From Cytobacillus sp. S13-E01 (GTDB lineage: Bacteria; Bacillota; Bacilli; Bacillales; Bacillaceae_L): a stretch of DNA of 64,000 nt. The notes beneath the pieces were generated by a model. The model saw nothing but the letters and a program-made list of their open reading frames with translations, had not been told where the DNA came from and searched no databases. This document shows positions 33,591 through 43,660 of the stretch, one piece after another (the first letter of the stretch is position 1; each line of letters starts with the position of its first letter). The translations under genes were made by a program, and so were the position numbers. Location of the stretch: assembly GCF_029193815.1 (NCBI RefSeq), contig NZ_JARFVC010000008.1, forward strand, positions 1-64,000, given 5' to 3'.

Positions 33591-34889
33591 TCACATATTA
33601 ACGTTTACTTCTTCAGATTGTTCTATTACTACTTCAGAAATGCGTTCGATATCCGCACCAATTGCAGCTAGCTTCTCATGAAAGCTAACATAGCCTCGAT
33701 CAAGGTGCTTTAATTCTGTTATGCGTGTATAGCCATCCGCGACTAGACCTGATAAGATCAAAGCTGCTGCTGCACGTAAATCAGTTGCAGACACTTCTGC
33801 TCCTTGAAGCTTAGATGGTCCGTTCACAATAACTGAACGTCCCTCAATTTTAATATCACCGTTCATGCGTCTAAATTCTTCAACATGCATGAAACGATTT
33901 TCAAACACTGTTTCTGTAATCATACTGGTGCCTTTTGCACGAAGTAATAAAGCCATCATTTGTGATTGCATATCGGTTGGAAATCCTGGGTGTGGCATTG
34001 TTTTTATATCGATCGGTTTTAAGTACTCAGGACCGATAACACGAAGTCCATCTCTTTCTTCAGTGATGGTAACGCCCATTTCTTCCATTTTTGCAACTAA
34101 TGAACTTAAATGTTCTGGTACAGCTCCTTGCACTAAAACATTTCCTCCTGTGATTGCTGCGGCTACCATAAATGTACCCGCTTCAATTCGATCAGGAATG
34201 ATGTTATGCTGTGTGCCGTATAATTTAGGAACACCTTCAATACGGATTGTTCCAGTACCTGCGCCTCTTACCTTTCCTCCCATTGAGTTAAGGAAGTTTG
34301 CTAAGTCAACAATCTCAGGTTCTTTTGCAGCATTTTCAATAATCGTAGTGCCTTCTGCTAAAGATGCAGCCATCATAATATTTTCTGTTGCCCCAACACT
34401 TGGGAAATCAAGATAAACCTTCGCACCACGAAGTCTTCCATCTACTTGTGCATCAATGAATCCGTTACCTACTTTTACCTTGGCTCCCATAGCTTCAAAG
34501 CCTTTTAAATGTTGATCAATAGGACGTGAACCAATTGCACAGCCACCTGGTAAAGCTACTCTTGCACAACCATTACGTGCAAGCAGTGAACCCATCACAA
34601 GGACTGATGCACGCATTTTGCGGACATATTCAAATGGTGCTTCTGTTTTAAGCTCTCTCGATGCATCAACAACGATTTGATTATTTTCAAAAGTAACATC
34701 TGCATTTAAATTTCGCAGTACTTCATTAATCGTATATACATCAGAAAGCGTGGGTACATCACATATTACGCTTTTTCCATCACTAGCTAACAAAGATGCA
34801 GCGATAACTGGCAACACGGCATTTTTTGCGCCTTCTACCTTTACAGTACCGTTTAGCCTTCTACCGCCACGGACGATGATTTTTTCCAA
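33591..34889 (-). CDS. murA: UDP-N-acetylglucosamine 1-carboxyvinyltransferase MurA
   Basis: 432 residues from a TTG at 34889 with GGAGGGG five bases upstream; the upstream extension to 34952 is not in the family. MurA adds enolpyruvate to UDP-GlcNAc, the first committed step of peptidoglycan synthesis. The substrate-binding Lys22 (EGAKNAVLP) and the catalytic Cys117 in the fosfomycin-binding loop ([12 protein letters not shown]) are present; Cys rather than Asp means fosfomycin-sensitive in principle. Position between ywmB and spoIID marks it as the murAA type. Confidence 0.95.
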   Translation of the reverse strand: MEKIIVRGGRRLNGTVKVEGAKNAVLPVIAASLLASDGKSVICDVPTLSDVYTINEVLRNLNADVTFENNQIVVDASRELKTEAPFEYVRKMRASVLVMGSLLARNGCARVALPGGCAIGSRPIDQHLKGFEAMGAKVKVGNGFIDAQVDGRLRGAKVYLDFPSVGATENIMMAASLAEGTTIIENAAKEPEIVDLANFLNSMGGKVRGAGTGTIRIEGVPKLYGTQHNIIPDRIEAGTFMVAAAITGGNVLVQGAVPEHLSSLVAKMEEMGVTITEERDGLRVIGPEYLKPIDIKTMPHPGFPTDMQSQMMALLLRAKGTSMITETVFENRFMHVEEFRRMNGDIKIEGRSVIVNGPSKLQGAEVSATDLRAAAALILSGLVADGYTRITELKHLDRGYVSFHEKLAAIGADIERISEVVIEQSEEVNVNM

Positions 34890-34920
34890 GGTATTCCCCT
34901 CCGCGTCCATTTTCTCTATA

Positions 34921-35500
34921 TTAATATTCAGAAGTAATGATTGGTGTGCCAACTTCTACCGTAGTCTTTTTCCAATCCAGACTTTCGTAACGCGATTTGT
35001 ATATTCATTTTCTCAGTTAATGTAGGGATATCGTTCTTCCAGTTTTCAGTATATGCAGACACCAAGAGGAATGTCTCTTCTTTCGCCGATTCAATTCGCT
35101 CTGCATTAAATTCTTCTAAAAGGTAGTCGACCTGATTATACAAAACACCTTCCATCTTATCATTGTTTTCGCCTTTTATACAAGTGAAAATAGTGGGATT
35201 TTCTAGAAAGATGTCGTCGTTTGTCGAATTTAATGATTTATAAAAAGAATCAGTTAAAGCTTGTTCCCAACGATCTCCTTTTATATCATAAACTATATAC
35301 GAATAAAGATTTCTGTATTTGGGGGTAGTCAGCATTTTTATTTATTTTTATTTAATTCATCGCTACGAAGGACTGATTAATCCGTTATTCATTTTCTATC
35401 ATCAACCATTTCATTCTATTGGTTTATTCCCCAGTGCACCATTCTCTATATTTCCATTCATAACCAAAGTAAAACCTAAAATGATTGGCAAAATAATCAT
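34921..35500 (-). pseudogene. ywmB: Decayed ywmB (YwmB family)
   Basis: The slot between complex I and murA is where Bacillus carries ywmB. The open part (34928-35335) reads like the C-terminal half of the family: FLENPTIFTCIKG, EGVLYNQVDYLLEEFNAERIESA, VSAYTENWKNDI, KMNIQIALRKSGLEK. After GLEK the frame ends in [12 protein letters not shown], but shifting by one base at the A-run near 34981 restores [14 protein letters not shown] and a stop at 34921, the expected family end. Upstream, a signal-peptide-like start (MIILPIILGFTLVMNG, ATG at 35500) runs into stops near 35415. So the gene has at least one frameshift and a ruined middle. Function of the intact protein is not established. Confidence 0.75.
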
Positions 35501-35623
35501 GTAAAACCTTGTTACCGTTACTCTCTCTCCTTACCTTTCATTCTTGCCAAACATAGATGGTACATACGTGGAAAAACTCGGGATTATTGGATTGATGAAA
35601 TGATTTTCTTGGCGTTGATTATA

Positions 35624-35663
35624 AAAAGGCACGCGTAACTGTTACCAGTTCACCCGCGCCTTT
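35624..35663 (-). terminator. ywzB terminator
   Basis: AAAGGCGCGGGTGAACTGGT...TTACGCGTGCCTTT stem followed by TTTATAATC on the minus strand, close to the stop at 35670. The rest of 35501-35669 shows nothing. Confidence 0.8.
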
Positions 35664-35669
35664 AGTTGA

Positions 35670-35903
35670 TTAAAACATTGTTGGTATTTGCCTTGACCAG
35701 ATCATGTAGTCGAGGAAAAAATTGCTTACTGTTGCTCCAATTACAATTGTTATAAAGATAAGTAGTAGCCTGGCTTGAATCACATGGTTTGGTTTCAGGA
35801 ATTTTTCAAAATTCAAGCTTTGTAGCGCCCACCACGTAATTGAAATGAATAGTAGATGTGAAATAATACTTATTAATGCTTGTTGGCCAAAATCTGCGAT
35901 CAT
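35670..35903 (-). CDS. ywzB: DUF1146 membrane protein YwzB
   Basis: 77 residues, two to three membrane segments (ALISIISHLLFISITWWAL and ARLLLIFITIVIGATVSNFFLDY). The family signature (WWALQSLNFEKFLK...QARLLLIFITIVIG) is clear, and B. subtilis ywzB also lies next to ywmB-murAA. ATG after AAAGGAGC at a longish distance. Function unknown; it may act in the cell envelope with its murA neighbour, which is only inference. Confidence 0.85.
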   Translation of the reverse strand: MIADFGQQALISIISHLLFISITWWALQSLNFEKFLKPNHVIQARLLLIFITIVIGATVSNFFLDYMIWSRQIPTMF

Positions 35904-35980
35904 AGGTGTTGGTGCTCCTTTCAGGTATAGGTATCGTTTTTGTTGCTATACTTGGGTTTGCACTTATTTTAGTAGAAAGT

Positions 35981-36070
35981 GCACATATTTCGTTTAAAAG
36001 TGCACATAATTGGAACAATTCTGCACATAAAGTTTGTTTTTCTGCACATAAAATCACTAATTCCGCTCAT
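35981..36070. repeat. 21-bp-spaced array of TGCACATA (5 copies)
   Basis: GCACAT at 35981, 36002, 36023 and 36044, and GCTCAT at 36065: exactly 21 bases apart each time. Between are unrelated AT-rich bases. It is the same motif as TTATGTGC at 50178-50268, in the other orientation. Confidence 0.85.
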
Positions 36071-36221
36071 AAAAACATAAATCTACTCGTAACTCTTTGT
36101 CGCCTTGATAAAACAATGCTTTTTTTAGTGAAGTCCTTAAAAGTGTGTAAAATTTTATTTATAATCCACTCCAAATTCTACTATACTTTGGACAAAATAC
36201 TCAAAGATTGTGATTAAATAC

Positions 36222-36250
36222 AAAAAAGAAGGGGTCCCTAAGCCCCTTCC
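36222..36250 (-). terminator. nuo operon terminator
   Basis: GAAGGGG/CCCCTTC stem with an 8-nt loop, followed by TTTTTTG on the minus strand, 30 bases past the nuoN stop. Confidence 0.85.
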
Positions 36251-36279
36251 TTCATACGTTAACATATACCCCTTAAAAA

Positions 36280-37791
36280 TTAACCAATAAAATCAGAAAA
36301 GTTATTAAATTGACTTAAAAAATCTAGTGCGATACCTGGAAAGATCCCAAAAGCAATTGTCCCGATCACACACAGAATTGCTACAATTAATACTCCACCC
36401 GGAAGCTTAACTTTACTATCATCGATAGCAGGTCTAAAGAACATTTGGGTCAAGATTCCGAAGTAATAGAAATAAGATATTACTGTTGTTGCAATCATAA
36501 TCGATGCTAATACATAGTGTGTTGGTTCTGTTACAAATGCACCTAAGAAAATATTAACTTTACCAATAAAGCCAGCTGTTCCAGGTATCCCCGCTAGTGA
36601 TAAAATAAATATTCCCATTGCTACGGCCGTAAGTGGTGAACGCTTATACAATCCAGCGAATTGCTGAATGTCTGCCGAACCTGACTTATCTGTCACAACT
36701 TGAAGAATAGCGAATACCCCAAGGTTCATAAACAGATAAGCAACAAGATAGAACCAAATTGCTTCAATCATAAAGTATGAAAGTGTTGCAAAGGCAACTA
36801 GGATATAACCCGCTTGTGCGATACTTGAATAGGCAAGCATTCGCTTGATATTACGTTGTTTTAATGCAATTGTATTCCCAATGATCATCGTTGCACCAGC
36901 TAAAAATGCGACGAAATCTTGGAGATGGAAAATCATATAGGGTGACTCTTCGTTACCAGATGGCACTTGACCGAAGACTGTAACCATAATGCGGAGAATA
37001 ATTACAAATCCAGCCGCTTTCGAAACAATACTTAGGAACGCCGTTACAGGAGTTGGTGCTCCTTGGTAAACATCTGGTGCCCACATATGGAACGGGGCAG
37101 TTGCCAATTTGAATGATAATCCAATGAATATCAAGAAAAATGCAAGTGCAACGATGTACAGCATTTTTGTCTCTTGTAGGTTTGTAAACAACAAGAAGAT
37201 TTCTGTAAGGTTTGTTGTTCCAGTTAAACCATAAACATAACTCATCCCGAACAAGGTAATCGCAGTCGCTATACTACCATTGATTACATATTTCATTGCT
37301 GATTCGTTCGATTGAATATTTTTCTTACGAAGGCCAGCTAAAATATAAGATGAAATGGATAATAGTTCAAGTCCAACGAAAAGTGTAATTAAGTCCCCAC
37401 TTGACGTCATAATCATTGCACCTAGTAATGCTGCTAAGAATAAGTAGTAGAATTCCCCACGATATTCTTTCATGCCTTCTTTAGGCTCATAACTCATTGC
37501 TAAAAGCAGTACCATACCTGCTCCAACAAGCATGATGAATTTAAACGCTTTGCCAAATCCATCTAATCTAAATGTATCTGCCAAGATGGATGTCGCTTCT
37601 TTGTCAAGTAAACCAAAAAGGACTCCAATTGCTAGGACGATACCTGCGATACCAATCCATGCTAATGGTTTGCGGTCTTTATCACGACCCATAAATAAAT
37701 CAAGAATTGAAAGAAGGGTAGCAACACCTAGGATGATAAACTCTGGTGCCATGATGCTCCATTCATAACTTAATAATGTCTCGAGATCCAT
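36280..37791 (-). CDS. nuoN: Complex I subunit NuoN
   Basis: 503 residues, about 14 membrane segments. An antiporter-like proton channel subunit of complex I (proton_antipo_M domain: LELLSISSYILAGL, then APFHMWAPDVYQGAPTPVTAFLSIVSKAAGF). The conserved membrane glutamate (LELLS) and lysines used in proton transfer are present. Last gene of the operon, four bases after nuoM, with a terminator. Confidence 0.94.
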   Translation of the reverse strand: MDLETLLSYEWSIMAPEFIILGVATLLSILDLFMGRDKDRKPLAWIGIAGIVLAIGVLFGLLDKEATSILADTFRLDGFGKAFKFIMLVGAGMVLLLAMSYEPKEGMKEYRGEFYYLFLAALLGAMIMTSSGDLITLFVGLELLSISSYILAGLRKKNIQSNESAMKYVINGSIATAITLFGMSYVYGLTGTTNLTEIFLLFTNLQETKMLYIVALAFFLIFIGLSFKLATAPFHMWAPDVYQGAPTPVTAFLSIVSKAAGFVIILRIMVTVFGQVPSGNEESPYMIFHLQDFVAFLAGATMIIGNTIALKQRNIKRMLAYSSIAQAGYILVAFATLSYFMIEAIWFYLVAYLFMNLGVFAILQVVTDKSGSADIQQFAGLYKRSPLTAVAMGIFILSLAGIPGTAGFIGKVNIFLGAFVTEPTHYVLASIMIATTVISYFYYFGILTQMFFRPAIDDSKVKLPGGVLIVAILCVIGTIAFGIFPGIALDFLSQFNNFSDFIG

Positions 37792-37795
37792 CCGC

Positions 37796-39307
37796 TTACC
37801 CTCCTAACCCTAACATTATAGTTTCAAGAACGAACTGTAGAGGCTCTGTAAGGACATTTGGATAAACCCCAATTAACACGATAAATCCTAGTAATACGAA
37901 AACAGGAACCATCTCGATTGGACGAATATCAAACGCATTTTCATATGTGTTGTAAGACTTCCCATATGTCACATTCAATACAGCTCGTAGTAAATACACA
38001 GCAGTCATAATAATACCAATTGCTCCGACAGCAGCAAGTACAGGCATTTCTTTAAATAGCCCTAAAAACGCCATGAATTCTGCGATGAAGCCCGACATAC
38101 CTGGTAATCCTAATGATGCCATTGCGCCAACAAGCAGGAAGCCCGCCGTTAATGGCATAACACTCGCTAGGCCACCAAGTTTGTTTATAGATGATGTACC
38201 TACACGTTCGTACATAACTCCAATTAAGAAGAACAATAATGCCGAAATTAAACCATGTGATACAACTTGAAACACCGCTCCTTGGACACCTGCTACATTT
38301 AATGAACCAATCCCAATTAAGACAATTCCCATGTGAGAAATACTTGAGTATGCTAACACCATTTTCAAGTCATCCTGAACGAAAGCTAAAAATGCACCAT
38401 ATAACAGGTTAACTACACCCAATACTGCAAGCAATACTGCCATTGATTTAAATTCCTCTGGAAATAGTCCCATACCAAAACGAATTAAACCAAACGCACC
38501 GATTTTAAGTAGAACACCTGAGTGTAGCATTACAATTGCAGGTGGTGCCTGAACGTGAACACGCAGCATCCAGCTGTGTAATGGGAATATCGGTAATTTC
38601 ACACCGAATGCGACTATTAAAGCAATAAGTAAGCCATAGCGTAATTCAGTTGAAATGGGTCCAAACGTCGGAACTGTGCCTTCAGGTGATGCTAATATAG
38701 CTGTTAATGCAGCAATATTAGATGTTCCTGTTTTTGCAAATAGGATCATAATGACTAATAGTAAAATCGCTGAACCTATACCATTGTAAATTAAGAAGCT
38801 AAAGGCTGCTTTTTCACGCTCAAAGTAACCCCATTTTCCAATTAGAAAAAACATCGGGATTAATGTTACTTCAAAGAAGATAAAGAATAAGATTAAATTT
38901 TCTGCCGCAAATACTCCTAGCATTCCGACTTCTAAAAGTAAGAACAACATGAAATAGCCTTTCCATTCTTTTTTAATATGAATGGAGGCGATTGCTGCAA
39001 GTGTTGATAGTACTGTTGTTAAAATAATTAGTACAAGCGATAATCCACTAATGCCTAGTTCAAACTCAACTGAAAAAGGACCATCCTTTATAAAAGCAAA
39101 CCATTTATATTTTTCAGCAAACTGAGCTAGGTCTTCCCCAGCCTTGTATGAACTGAAAATAATAAATGAAAGAATAAGCGCAGGTAGTGTAGCAAGAAAA
39201 CCTACTAATTTAATCGTTTGTTCCTGTGCTTTTGGTACAAGCGCTAGTAAAATAATGCCTAGTAATGGGGAGAATACTAATAGTGATAAAAGATATGATT
39301 CGTTCAT
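37796..39307 (-). CDS. nuoM: Complex I subunit NuoM
   Basis: 503 residues. Antiporter-like proton channel (FFIFFEVTLIPMFFLIGKWG with the key Glu; FGVKLPIFPLHSWMLRVHVQAPPAIVMLHSGVLLKIGAFG with the key Lys). It overlaps the nuoL stop by four bases (ATGA), so translation is coupled. Confidence 0.94.
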   Translation of the reverse strand: MNESYLLSLLVFSPLLGIILLALVPKAQEQTIKLVGFLATLPALILSFIIFSSYKAGEDLAQFAEKYKWFAFIKDGPFSVEFELGISGLSLVLIILTTVLSTLAAIASIHIKKEWKGYFMLFLLLEVGMLGVFAAENLILFFIFFEVTLIPMFFLIGKWGYFEREKAAFSFLIYNGIGSAILLLVIMILFAKTGTSNIAALTAILASPEGTVPTFGPISTELRYGLLIALIVAFGVKLPIFPLHSWMLRVHVQAPPAIVMLHSGVLLKIGAFGLIRFGMGLFPEEFKSMAVLLAVLGVVNLLYGAFLAFVQDDLKMVLAYSSISHMGIVLIGIGSLNVAGVQGAVFQVVSHGLISALLFFLIGVMYERVGTSSINKLGGLASVMPLTAGFLLVGAMASLGLPGMSGFIAEFMAFLGLFKEMPVLAAVGAIGIIMTAVYLLRAVLNVTYGKSYNTYENAFDIRPIEMVPVFVLLGFIVLIGVYPNVLTEPLQFVLETIMLGLGG

Positions 39308-41172
39308 CCGAAGTACCCCCCTGTTAACGCTAGTATAACAATAACCACTGCTAGACCGACAAATGCTACCGAGGCATAGGTTTGGACCTGCCCATCTTGG
39401 AACTTAGATCCGATCTTACCAATTCCTTGTATTGCAGCAGTTACACCACTTACAATTCCACCAACTAAGTAACGATCGATGTATTTTAAGAACAAACTAA
39501 ACACTCTAACTGCCTTTATAATAGTTAACTGATAAAATTCATCTACATAATATTTGTTATACAAAACATTGTAAGCGATTGGTGCTCTTGAAGATAACCA
39601 ATCTCTTCGAATTGATTTTTTACCATACATTAAATATGCTACCAAAATACCAAGTAAGGATACTACAGTGGCAACAACCATGATCCAGGCTGGTCCTTCA
39701 ATATGACCTTTTCCTAAAGCAGGTGAATCCTCCGTTAACCAATCCCCTAAAAACGAACCAAACCAAGGTGTATTCACATATCCCACTCCAACTGCGAGAA
39801 CACCTAAAACAATCATTGGAATTGTCATTAGTCGCGGAGATTCATGAACAATTTTGTGCTCCACTCTTGCTTCTCCAGTGAAAACCATGAAAAACAAACG
39901 GAACATATAAAAGGCAGTGAAAAATGCTGCAATAACAGCTAGCCAGAATAGACCATAATTTCCACGTTCCCATGTAGCAACTAAAATTTCATCTTTACTA
40001 AAGAATCCCGAGAAAAGTGGCACTCCACTAATGGCTAATGTGCCAATTAAGAACAATGGACCAGTGATGCGAAGCTTTTTCCAAAGCCCGCCCATTTCCT
40101 CTATATTTTGCGTGTGCACTGCATGGATAACACTACCTGCCGCTAGGAATAGCAATGCTTTAAAGAATGCGTGTGTCATTAAGTGAAACACACCTGCTAC
40201 ATATCCTGCTGAACCTAACGCTAGCATCATATAACCTAACTGACTGACTGTTGAATATGCAAGTACGCGTTTGATATCCTTTTGCACCAGACCAATTGAT
40301 GCTGCAAATATTGCAGTAAGTGCCCCTACAGTCGCCACTGTCAATAATGCAGTTTCACTAGCAGCAAATAACGGGTAGGTTGCAGCAACTAAGTATACCC
40401 CCGCAGCAACCATTGTCGCGGCATGAATTAATGCAGATACTGGTGTCGGACCTTCCATCGCATCCGGTAACCATGTATGTAATGGGAACTGACCTGATTT
40501 ACCAACTGCACCAACGAAAATTAAGATTGCTGTTAATGTAATCATACCCGCTGATATCGATTCAGCTTCTACAGCCAGAAAAATTTCGTCATATTCGAAG
40601 CTGCCCACCTGCCAGAATAACAAAATCATTCCGATAAGTAAGCCAACATCCCCAATACGTGTCATAATAAACGCTTTTTTTGCTGCAGCCCTTGCTTCTT
40701 CCTTATAAAAGTAAAAACCAATCAATAAGAAAGATCCAACACCTACAAGCTCCCAAAAGATGTACGTTTGTAAAAGGTTAGGTGAAAGAACCAAGCCTAA
40801 CATTGCAAACGTAAATAAACCTAAGTACGCATAAAAAACTGGAAAGCGCTCATCACCATGCATATATCCTTTTGAATACATATGTACTAGAAAACTGACA
40901 AGCGATACTATCACTAACATAAGTGCATTTAATTGATTCACTTCAAAACCCGCTGTTAATTGTACATCCCCAATTGTTAGCCAAGTGCCCTCAGCTTTAT
41001 ATGTTGGTGCAGAAAATCGTTCAAATAACACCAACAACGAATAAACAAATGATGTAAAGGTTAATAGCATCCCAATATAGGCACTAGATTCTTTCATTTG
41101 TTTTCCGAAAACAAGAAGGAACAAAAAAGAGATAAGCGGGAAAAGCGGTATGATCCATGCATTTTCCATCAT
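39304..41172 (-). CDS. nuoL: Complex I subunit NuoL
   Basis: 622 residues: two proton_antiporter domains' worth of helices (YIFWELVGVGSFLLIGFYFY, then GAVGKSGQFPLHTWLPDAMEGPTPVSALIHAATMVAAGVYL) and a C-terminal amphipathic lateral helix (about 520-600) that runs along the NuoM/NuoN side. It is the most distal proton channel. A 145-base gap before it, with short pyrimidine-rich repeats (CCTCTGAC, CCTCTCACATCT), is the largest internal space of the operon. Confidence 0.94.
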   Translation of the reverse strand: MMENAWIIPLFPLISFLFLLVFGKQMKESSAYIGMLLTFTSFVYSLLVLFERFSAPTYKAEGTWLTIGDVQLTAGFEVNQLNALMLVIVSLVSFLVHMYSKGYMHGDERFPVFYAYLGLFTFAMLGLVLSPNLLQTYIFWELVGVGSFLLIGFYFYKEEARAAAKKAFIMTRIGDVGLLIGMILLFWQVGSFEYDEIFLAVEAESISAGMITLTAILIFVGAVGKSGQFPLHTWLPDAMEGPTPVSALIHAATMVAAGVYLVAATYPLFAASETALLTVATVGALTAIFAASIGLVQKDIKRVLAYSTVSQLGYMMLALGSAGYVAGVFHLMTHAFFKALLFLAAGSVIHAVHTQNIEEMGGLWKKLRITGPLFLIGTLAISGVPLFSGFFSKDEILVATWERGNYGLFWLAVIAAFFTAFYMFRLFFMVFTGEARVEHKIVHESPRLMTIPMIVLGVLAVGVGYVNTPWFGSFLGDWLTEDSPALGKGHIEGPAWIMVVATVVSLLGILVAYLMYGKKSIRRDWLSSRAPIAYNVLYNKYYVDEFYQLTIIKAVRVFSLFLKYIDRYLVGGIVSGVTAAIQGIGKIGSKFQDGQVQTYASVAFVGLAVVIVILALTGGYFG

Positions 41173-41317
41173 CGTATCACAATCCCCTTCATTTTAGATG
41201 TGAGAGGTCAGAGGTGGGAAGTCAGAGGTTTGTTTCTTACCTCAGTATTTTACAGCTTGCTACTAACTGAATTTCCTCATTAGTCCATCTCTACATCTTA
41301 ATACCATTTTCAAGTTA

Positions 41318-41632
41318 TTAATTTTTCATAGAATTCATTTCGTCGATATTTACTGTTTTACGGTTGCGGTATAACGCAAGTAAGATTGCAAGTCCAACTG
41401 CCGCTTCTGCCGCCGCAACTGTAATCGTAAACAATGCAAAAATTTGCCCCGTAATATTTGGGTTTACCCCATACTTACTAAATGCGACCAAATTGATGTT
41501 AACCGCGTTTAGCATTAATTCGATCGAGATTAACACGATCACTGTATTTCTCTTTGTTAGTGCGCCATATAAGCCGATGCAAAATAAAATGAGTGCAAGG
41601 ACAAGGTAGGCTGATAATGGAACTGAACTCAT
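41318..41632 (-). CDS. nuoK: Complex I subunit NuoK
   Basis: 104 residues, three membrane segments with the two conserved membrane glutamates ([20 protein letters not shown] and [21 protein letters not shown]). Overlaps nuoJ by four bases. Confidence 0.94.
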   Translation of the reverse strand: MSSVPLSAYLVLALILFCIGLYGALTKRNTVIVLISIELMLNAVNINLVAFSKYGVNPNITGQIFALFTITVAAAEAAVGLAILLALYRNRKTVNIDEMNSMKN

Positions 41633-42150
41633 TCCTCCTTCGCCTCCTCTTCATCATCTTTTTTCGCTAGAATGATCGCTCCGATAAGGGCAACTAATAA
41701 AAAGACAGACATCAACTCAAACGGAATAATAAATTTTGAATAGAGAGCAATACCAATTTGCTCTGTATTATTTTCGTGTAAATTAGTTGCTTGCTGACCA
41801 AAATCTAAGTCGTAGATGCCATAATATACAGCACCAGCAAACCCTACTACTCCAAGTAACACGAAAATTTTACGAGATACACTTGTCTCCCGCTCACTTG
41901 TATCATTGTGTCGTGTAAGCATGATACCAAATAGCATAATAATTGTGATCGCACCTGAATAAATCAGGATCTGAACTGCTGCGACAAATTCAGCCGAAAG
42001 CATGACATACAGACCAGCAATACTAATGAATGTAAACACTAATGCAACAACCATATGGACGACCTTTGATAAGTTAATCATCAAGATACCGCCACCGATG
42101 GCCACTAAGGCAAGAATTAAAAATATGAGAAATTCACCATTCAAACTCAC
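41629..42150 (-). CDS. nuoJ: Complex I subunit NuoJ
   Basis: 173 residues, five membrane segments, with the NuoJ signature [29 protein letters not shown] start overlapping the nuoI stop (GTGA). It has an acidic C-terminal end ([11 protein letters not shown]). Confidence 0.93.
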   Translation of the reverse strand: MSLNGEFLIFLILALVAIGGGILMINLSKVVHMVVALVFTFISIAGLYVMLSAEFVAAVQILIYSGAITIIMLFGIMLTRHNDTSERETSVSRKIFVLLGVVGFAGAVYYGIYDLDFGQQATNLHENNTEQIGIALYSKFIIPFELMSVFLLVALIGAIILAKKDDEEEAKEE

Positions 42151-42566
42151 GCTTTATTCTCCTTTCGCAAGTTTGTATCATTTTCATCCAACCACTCGAG
42201 ATTTTTAAATAACTCATCCCGGCTATATTCCGCAAGTTCAAAATTATTTGTCATAATAATCGCTTCTGTTGGACAAACCTCTGTACAAAGGTCACAAAGG
42301 ATACAGATCTCAAAGTTAATATCATACGTATCAATGATTTTCCCTTTTTTGTTTGGGTCAGGGTGTTTTTTTCCTGTTAACTGAATACAGTCTGTTGGAC
42401 AAATATTCGCACACTGATTACATACAATGCATTTTTCTGGATAAAACTTTTGAATCCCTCTGAATCGATCCGGTAAAGGCAACGGTTCATTTGGATAATC
42501 ATACGTCACTTTTTTCTTTGTTAAGTTATTCAGGGTATATTTCAAACCTTTGACTAAACCAATCAT
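42147..42566 (-). CDS. nuoI: Complex I subunit NuoI (two 4Fe-4S clusters)
   Basis: 139 residues. Two CxxCxxCxxxCP motifs, CIVCNQCANICP and CILCDLCTEVCP, hold clusters N6a and N6b, which pass electrons towards NuoB. The start is the ATG at 42566. An 89-base gap separates it from nuoH. Confidence 0.95.
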   Translation of the reverse strand: MIGLVKGLKYTLNNLTKKKVTYDYPNEPLPLPDRFRGIQKFYPEKCIVCNQCANICPTDCIQLTGKKHPDPNKKGKIIDTYDINFEICILCDLCTEVCPTEAIIMTNNFELAEYSRDELFKNLEWLDENDTNLRKENKA

Positions 42567-42655
42567 GTTCTGTCACCCCTTTGCGTCAGGTATTAATGAT
42601 GTTCAACCAGTCCGGGAAAAATAGCTGCCCGAACACTACATTTAAAAACTATCAT

Positions 42656-43660
42656 TTATCTAAAAAACAATTCCTTAATTAATGCCGTCACAAAAATGTT
42701 TGCAATAGCCACTGGTAATAGCACCTTCCAACCGAATTCCATCAATTGATCAGCACGCATACGTGGGAATGTAACTCGGAACCAAATTAATATAAACACA
42801 ACTAAACTAAATTTCAACGCAAACCATATTGCACCTGGAATGAAATCAAGGAACATGATTGGCTGCCATCCACCTAGGAATAATACAGTTGTTAATGATG
42901 CCATAGCAAAGAAATATACATATTCAGCGAGCATGAAAAATGCCCATCTAAATCCCGAATACTCTACATGGAATCCTGCAACTAGCTCTGACTCTGCTTC
43001 AGGTAAGTCAAATGGCGTTCGATTTAGCTCCGCAACAGATGCGATTAAAAAGATCAAAAAGCCAATTGGCTGTAGGAAAATATACCAAACATTTGCTTGA
43101 GCTTCAACGATTTCAACTAGGTTTAAGCTTCCTGTCATTAAAATAACACCGATTACTGACATTACTAATGGAATTTCATATGAAATCATTTGGGCAGCTG
43201 CACGCATACCACCAAGTAAGGCGTACTTATTATTTGATGCCCAACCACCCGTCACTATTCCAACCGTCGTGATTCCAGAAATGGCAATGTAGTACAATAA
43301 CCCGACACCAATGTCAGCAAATTGGAACTTATCCGTAAATGGAATTGTCGCTAGTACCATAAATGCAGGTGTAAATGCGATTACGGGCGCAATGATGAAT
43401 AGCGGTTTATCCGCAAGCTTTGGAATCGTATCTTCTTTTAATAATAGCTTCAATACATCAGCAACAGTTTGTAAAAGACCCCACCGGCCGCCAACCTGGT
43501 TTGGACCAATACGACCTTGCATGAAACCCATTACTTTACGTTCAGCAAGTATTCCGTATGTTACAAAACCAAGGACAACCATTAAAAGAGCTGTTCCAAG
43601 ACCAAAGAAAATTCCGAAATTGAGCCAACTCGGAGGTGAATTAAGTAGACCTTCGATCAT
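42656..43660 (-). CDS. nuoH: Complex I subunit NuoH
   Basis: 334 residues, eight membrane segments; forms the quinone site with NuoB and NuoD. Conserved blocks GYILAERKVMGFMQGRIGPNQVG-type (here GILAERKVMGFMQGRIGPNQ), then LNRTPFDLPEAESELVAGFHVEYSG. Its ATG overlaps the nuoD stop. Confidence 0.95.
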   Translation of the reverse strand: MIEGLLNSPPSWLNFGIFFGLGTALLMVVLGFVTYGILAERKVMGFMQGRIGPNQVGGRWGLLQTVADVLKLLLKEDTIPKLADKPLFIIAPVIAFTPAFMVLATIPFTDKFQFADIGVGLLYYIAISGITTVGIVTGGWASNNKYALLGGMRAAAQMISYEIPLVMSVIGVILMTGSLNLVEIVEAQANVWYIFLQPIGFLIFLIASVAELNRTPFDLPEAESELVAGFHVEYSGFRWAFFMLAEYVYFFAMASLTTVLFLGGWQPIMFLDFIPGAIWFALKFSLVVFILIWFRVTFPRMRADQLMEFGWKVLLPVAIANIFVTALIKELFFR

